A stretch of 55,191 bases of DNA, from assembly GCA_009839745.1 (NCBI GenBank), contig VXPE01000137.1:1-55191 (forward strand), written 5' to 3'. The position numbers and the translations under genes were made by a program. The DNA is from Candidatus Poribacteria bacterium. GTDB taxonomy: Bacteria > Poribacteria > WGA-4E > WGA-3G. Shown here piece after piece: positions 52,087-55,191 of this stretch. Within the stretch, counting starts at the first letter, position 1; every line of letters starts with the position of its first letter. The notes under the pieces were generated by a model that worked only from the letters and a program-made list of their open reading frames with translations, was not told the DNA's origin and ran no database searches.

Positions 52087-52872
52087 TTACTGCTTTATGC
52101 TCTCTATTTCCTGACGCAGAAATGCAAGAATATCAGCGATCTCCTGGTCACTAAGGATGTCAGCGGCATAGAACGGCATAAGAGATCCGCCACCGCGAAT
52201 TTTAGTAGCCCACCGCACCATTGTTTTATCAATATCGCGAGGGGCCCTGGAACGAACAAGTTGCGGACCAACCCCGGCTTTATTCGCCGCTGGATGGCAA
52301 ACAATGCAGGCGCGTCCGAAAAGTTCCCAGCCCTTACTTGAATCCCCGCTCATAGCACCGATTTTCTCACCCGCTGCTTTTTTCGCATCGGCATCCAGCA
52401 TTGCGATCTCAAATTCGGGACCTTTGTTGTCCCCAGAGATCACCTCAAAATAAGCCATGAGTGCTTCGGCATATTCTGCCGGGATAGCAGTGGGATTCAC
52501 TTTATCGTGTGGGACTCGCTGTAAGAAGTGCTCATAACAGAAACCACCGCCACCAGCCGCACGTGCGAAATCCGCGCCTTTAATCATTCCACCTTTCGCT
52601 TCGCCGCGATGCGGCACACCCACGACACTGTGACCTGCTCGAATCAGACCGTCTGGATTTGCGATCTCATCGAAATCCGCGTGGCAGTTTGCACAGGAAA
52701 GCCCGGTCGCATAACCTGACCTATTACCTGGTTTAAGTGTTCCTTTAAAAGTTGGATCGTGGAAAAGTTCGCGCCCCAATTGCGCTTTGTCTGACATTTG
52801 GGCTTGGGTGAGAAGGATAAATCCTGCAATCAAAGCACCACAGAGACCAAATAAAACCAATTTACGCATCAT
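52087..52872 (-). CDS. Dihaem cytochrome c
   Basis: The 261-residue protein has a signal segment (residues 1-24), haem sites CANCH (60-64) and CIVCH (189-193), and a SLMPFYAADILSDQEIADIL C-terminal helix. The methionine there may be an axial ligand. It resembles periplasmic dihaem electron carriers. The start is ATG 52872 or the adjacent ATG 52869; AAAGGAG is just before. A promoter lies at 52902-52930. Matured by the Ccm system. Confidence 0.88.
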   Translation of the reverse strand: MMRKLVLFGLCGALIAGFILLTQAQMSDKAQLGRELFHDPTFKGTLKPGNRSGYATGLSCANCHADFDEIANPDGLIRAGHSVVGVPHRGEAKGGMIKGADFARAAGGGGFCYEHFLQRVPHDKVNPTAIPAEYAEALMAYFEVISGDNKGPEFEIAMLDADAKKAAGEKIGAMSGDSSKGWELFGRACIVCHPAANKAGVGPQLVRSRAPRDIDKTMVRWATKIRGGGSLMPFYAADILSDQEIADILAFLRQEIESIKQ

Positions 52873-52901
52873 GAATCTCCTTTCAAGATATGATGTCAAG
52901 T

Positions 52902-52930
52902 ATCTTACTAAATATATAATTTATTGTCAA
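52902..52930 (-). promoter_or_regulatory. Promoter of the dihaem cytochrome gene
   Basis: On the minus strand, TTGACA (52930-52925), 17 bases, TAAGAT (52907-52902). The -35 is consensus. Confidence 0.55.
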
Positions 52931-53001
52931 CAGAAAAATGAGAAAACATAGTTTGCCCCGGATTGTGGGTTTATACACCCGCGATTTTCGGCGAAAAACA
53001 C

Positions 53002-53565
53002 TTAAATTGGCTCTAAAACCGCAATATAGGGTAAATTTCGATACTGTTGTGCATAATCAAGACCATATCCAACCACGAAAGTATCTGGAATTTCAAAACC
53101 GATGTAATCAACAGCAATAGGCACCTGGCGTTGAGAAGGTTTATCAAGTAATGTACAAACCTTAACGGTTTTCGGATTCAGTGTCTGAAGATGTTCACAG
53201 AGAAACGTTAAAGTCCGACCAGTATCAACAATATCTTCTACAATGAGGACATGTCGCTCTGTGAGATAATTGCTACCACCACCAATGAGCTTTACTGTTG
53301 AAGGTCGTGTACTATCGTGGTAACTCATGAGTTGCACAAACTCAAAACGAAGTGCGACTTCTCTTGTTTGACTTTCATCCTGTGCCTTAAAGATAGCACG
53401 CGCAAGATCCGCAAAAAAGAGAACGCTGCCCCTAAGGACACCTAGCAGGACCAATTCCTTGTTCTCATAATCAGTTAATATCTGCGTACCGAGTTCACGA
53501 ATGCGGTACTGAAGGCAGGATTCAGAAATGAGGACGGATTCAGGAGAAGGTTTAGTCGCTGACAT
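53002..53565 (-). CDS. hpt: Hypoxanthine phosphoribosyltransferase
   Basis: This enzyme salvages hypoxanthine and guanine as IMP and GMP with PRPP. The 187-residue protein shows LGVLRGSVLFFADLARAI, FEFVQLMSYHDSTRPSTVKL, the PRPP motif VLIVEDIVDTGRTLTFL (106 onward) and DKPSQRQVPIAVDYIGFEIP. ATG 53565 overlaps the end of tilS by 14 bases; the frame extends far back into tilS. tilS-hpt is a common gene pair. Confidence 0.95.
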   Translation of the reverse strand: MSATKPSPESVLISESCLQYRIRELGTQILTDYENKELVLLGVLRGSVLFFADLARAIFKAQDESQTREVALRFEFVQLMSYHDSTRPSTVKLIGGGSNYLTERHVLIVEDIVDTGRTLTFLCEHLQTLNPKTVKVCTLLDKPSQRQVPIAVDYIGFEIPDTFVVGYGLDYAQQYRNLPYIAVLEPI

Positions 53566-55060
53566 AACGTAGGTGAAGATATTGCCGTGTGCCCGGATGA
53601 ATCTTGAACGGTTCACTGGTGGTATAACCAACAATCCAGAGAACCTCATCGCCACAAACAAGCATTGGAATGCGCCCGCGTGCATCGCGAGGCACCTTGG
53701 CATCTATCATGAAATCCTTAATCTTTTTCCTTCCTTGCATACCATAAGGCTGAAATCGGTCGCCTTGCCGTCGATTGCGTATCGTAAGCGGAAAGGCTTC
53801 TGAAGGGAAATCTACGAACGCTCCCCTTACCTTTTCATAATCAAAAATTGCTTCAAATCTTCCATCTGGGAACGTCCGAACCTCACGGGACCGGATATCA
53901 CCCAACTCAGCGGTAATTTCCGTATTTAAAGCAGCGATAAACGTTTTACCGGGAACAGTCAACGGATAAGCAAAACTCTCAATCGGAAGCCGTGATATGG
54001 AACTTGTGTTTACCTCAAAAATAAGATACTGATATACACGTCGGAATCGCACGTCGTTTGGAAGTGCCAATATAGCACTAGGGGCATCCCCTTCAATAAG
54101 ATCCAGCATCGCTTCACAATGCGTAAAATAGAGATCACCCATATCCGCTAACATTTCAAAGAAACTCTGCCGAAGTACCCGTCTCTGGACTGCGATGTGA
54201 AACTGTTGAAACTTCGCTCTGTCCAACACGACACTTTTCGATGTTGCGAGTGCCTTAACCTGATCTGGGTCTCGAACACGGCAGGTCTCAAACGCCTCCT
54301 GCGCGACTGTGTCGAGGTATTCCGATTCGGCACCTAATACATCAGCAGTCCGGCTTAATCCGACTCTGATATTCGGATTATAGTCGCTTTCAAGCCTCGG
54401 TATTAACGCATGACGAATACGATTGCGGAGATAGCGGATATCCGTGTTCGTTGAATCATGCCGTGGCACTAACCCTTTGGAGGTCAGGAATGCTTCAATC
54501 TGTTGCCGTGTGAACCCCATGAGGGGTCGAATACTTTTGACGGCAAGTTTTGGCTTGCAAGTTGCGCCAAAAAATCTAAAATTCCTGACAGGGGTAATCC
54601 CTTTCAGTCCAGTAGAGCCGCTTCCGCGAATGAGGTTCATCAGAACCGTCTCGGCGGTGTCGTCCTGATGGTGTCCCAGAGCCACCTTGGTCGCACCGAT
54701 GTGCGTGGAGACCTCCTCAAAAAATTGATACCGCGCTCTCCGAGCGGCTGTCTCCACAGAGACTTTCCATTGCTTTGCCAAACGAGCCACTTCAACACGC
54801 TCAAGGGTGCAAGGCAATTCTAAATGTGCTGCGTGCTGCTGGACAAAGTCTGCATCTGCATCAGCGTCCGGACGGAGGCAGTGATTTAAATGGGCGAGAT
54901 GAAGTTGGCAGTCGAGTTGCGAGTGTAGGGCGTGCAAACCGTATAGGAGTGCAAGGGAATCCGCACCACCTGAGACTGCAACAAGCACTGTTTCGCCGTT
55001 CTTAATCATTGCGTGCCGCAAAATAAAGCGGTGCATCTGTCGCACAAAGTCGGCTGTCAT
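53552..55060 (-). CDS. tilS: tRNA(Ile)-lysidine synthase with an in-frame inserted peptide
   Basis: TilS puts lysidine at C34 of the tRNA-Ile with CAT anticodon so it reads AUA. The 502-residue protein has the PP-loop VAVSGGADSLALLYGL (SGGADS at 30-35), VALGHHQDDTAETVLMNLIR, RNRIRHALIPRLESDYNPNI and a C-terminal TilS_C domain (TIRNRRQGDRFQPYGMQGRK). Between the ATPase core and SIRPLMGFTRQQI it has extra residues FFGATCKPKLAV (163-174), derived from a dispersed element. It overlaps hpt. A CAT tRNA gene is next to it, 79 bases upstream of its start. Confidence 0.95.
   Translation of the reverse strand: MTADFVRQMHRFILRHAMIKNGETVLVAVSGGADSLALLYGLHALHSQLDCQLHLAHLNHCLRPDADADADFVQQHAAHLELPCTLERVEVARLAKQWKVSVETAARRARYQFFEEVSTHIGATKVALGHHQDDTAETVLMNLIRGSGSTGLKGITPVRNFRFFGATCKPKLAVKSIRPLMGFTRQQIEAFLTSKGLVPRHDSTNTDIRYLRNRIRHALIPRLESDYNPNIRVGLSRTADVLGAESEYLDTVAQEAFETCRVRDPDQVKALATSKSVVLDRAKFQQFHIAVQRRVLRQSFFEMLADMGDLYFTHCEAMLDLIEGDAPSAILALPNDVRFRRVYQYLIFEVNTSSISRLPIESFAYPLTVPGKTFIAALNTEITAELGDIRSREVRTFPDGRFEAIFDYEKVRGAFVDFPSEAFPLTIRNRRQGDRFQPYGMQGRKKIKDFMIDAKVPRDARGRIPMLVCGDEVLWIVGYTTSEPFKIHPGTRQYLHLRYVSD
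54535..54574 (-). repeat. Protein-coding dispersed element inside tilS
   Basis: On the minus strand, TTTTTTGGCGCAACTTGCAA then GCCAAAACTTGCCGTCAAAA. TTTTGGC (54548-54554) and GCCAAAA (54566-54572) form a 7-bp stem. The ends match the trpC element (21019-21082) and the whole resembles the nhaC element. Read in frame as FFGATCKPKLAVK. Confidence 0.75.
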
Positions 55061-55080
55061 GAGATATGCCTATTTTTGAC

Positions 55081-55106
55081 GGTAGGGGTAGGTCTTGTGC
55101 CTACCC
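55081..55106. repeat. GTAGGGGTAGG/CCTACCC hairpin
   Basis: GGGTAGG (55086-55092) pairs perfectly with CCTACCC (55100-55106), loop TCTTGTG. It lies between tilS and the tRNA; another GTAGGGG-class element. Confidence 0.5.
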
Positions 55107-55114
55107 GCATATTA

Positions 55115-55134
55115 CTTGCGAGTTGCGCCAAAAA
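55115..55134 (-). repeat. Half copy of the KPKLA-type element
   Basis: On the minus strand, TTTTTGGCGCAACTCGCAAG; it matches the left half of the tilS element in 19 of 20 bases. It starts five bases downstream of the tRNA 3' end, so may act in ending the tRNA transcript. Confidence 0.55.
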
Positions 55135-55139
55135 GGCAA

Positions 55140-55191
55140 TGCCGGTGCGGAGAGTCGAACTCCGGACAGCACGATTATGAGTCGTGTGCTC
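55140..55191 (-). tRNA. tRNA with CAT anticodon (Met elongator or Ile2), 3' part
   Basis: Read on the minus strand: the 3' end of the D arm (GAGC), A, anticodon stem CACGA/TCGTG with loop CTCATAA (anticodon CAT), variable CTGTC, T arm CGGAG-TTCGACT-CTCCG, acceptor 3' strand CACCGGC and discriminator A. CCA is not encoded. The 5' part is past the edge. The CGACTCATAATCG stretch equals the E. coli Ile2 sequence as I recall it, but Met elongator tRNAs have the same loop. Confidence 0.85.

Noticed and set aside
53566-53703. N-terminal extension of the hpt frame
   Set aside because: It lies wholly within tilS in another frame and has no phosphoribosyltransferase features.

Overview
The window looks like a chromosome segment of an uncultured Gram-negative, respiratory bacterium. 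Lipoproteins, a PorV-like beta-barrel protein, c-type cytochromes and a System I cytochrome c maturation set support this. The mix of phytanoyl-CoA-type dioxygenases, many Gfo/Idh/MocA dehydrogenases, enolase-superfamily sugar-acid enzymes, a DUF6785-type membrane protein and DUF1080 resembles Candidatus Poribacteria and related sponge or marine lineages. That placement is inference from gene content; no rRNA gene is present. Promoters fit the sigma-70 consensus (TTGAAA/TTGACA, 17-18 bp, TATAAT), and GTG and TTG starts are common.

Layout. 1-164: start of a DapA-family aldolase, leftward. 245-10954: cytochrome c maturation in two blocks (ccmE-F-H-I-like, then ccmA-B), separated by a membrane protein, two HEAT-repeat proteins and a two-subunit 2-oxoacid:ferredoxin oxidoreductase. 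11003-13306: enolase, an FtsB/DivIC-like division protein and a DUF5069 protein. 13400-19455: Gfo oxidoreductase, DUF1080 hydrolase, a multihaem cytochrome c, a PhyH dioxygenase and a large membrane protein. 19790-21730: trpD-trpC. 21807-24895, leftward: DUF523, BirA and an apparent type II restriction-modification pair. 25161-29339, leftward: a 975-residue TPR protein and a ribokinase. 29477-30785 is a gene graveyard: an ECF sigma factor remnant joined to a truncated ABC exporter, and a frameshifted IS1595-type transposase fragment. 31141-41968, rightward: NhaC antiporter, SDR, cupin, an ABC exporter with an added N-terminal region plus its DUF1854 partner, enolase-superfamily and PhyH enzymes, a coiled-coil protein, a membrane protein and an FAD oxidoreductase. 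42006-49053: a solitary DNA methyltransferase, a branched-chain amino acid-type binding protein, three Gfo oxidoreductases and another enolase-superfamily enzyme. 49090-55191, leftward: a beta-barrel/lytic transglycosylase fusion, a LysM-M23 peptidase, a lipoprotein, a dihaem cytochrome, hpt, tilS and the 3' part of a CAT-anticodon tRNA.

How the genes work together. The Ccm proteins would attach haem to the two cytochromes c seen here. The M23 peptidase and the transglycosylase fusion overlap and probably remodel the cell wall together. The oxidoreductase, dehydratase-like and dioxygenase genes suggest breakdown of varied sugars, sugar acids and small organic compounds.

The most striking non-genic signal is a set of short dispersed elements. 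One kind has been inserted in frame, in the same orientation, into the conserved genes trpC and tilS, giving FGAAC...KLAV and FGATC..KLAV peptides. A related copy forms the C terminus of nhaC, and other related pieces lie between genes. This resembles the protein-coding palindromic elements of Rickettsia. Several further hairpin families fill the intergenic spaces.
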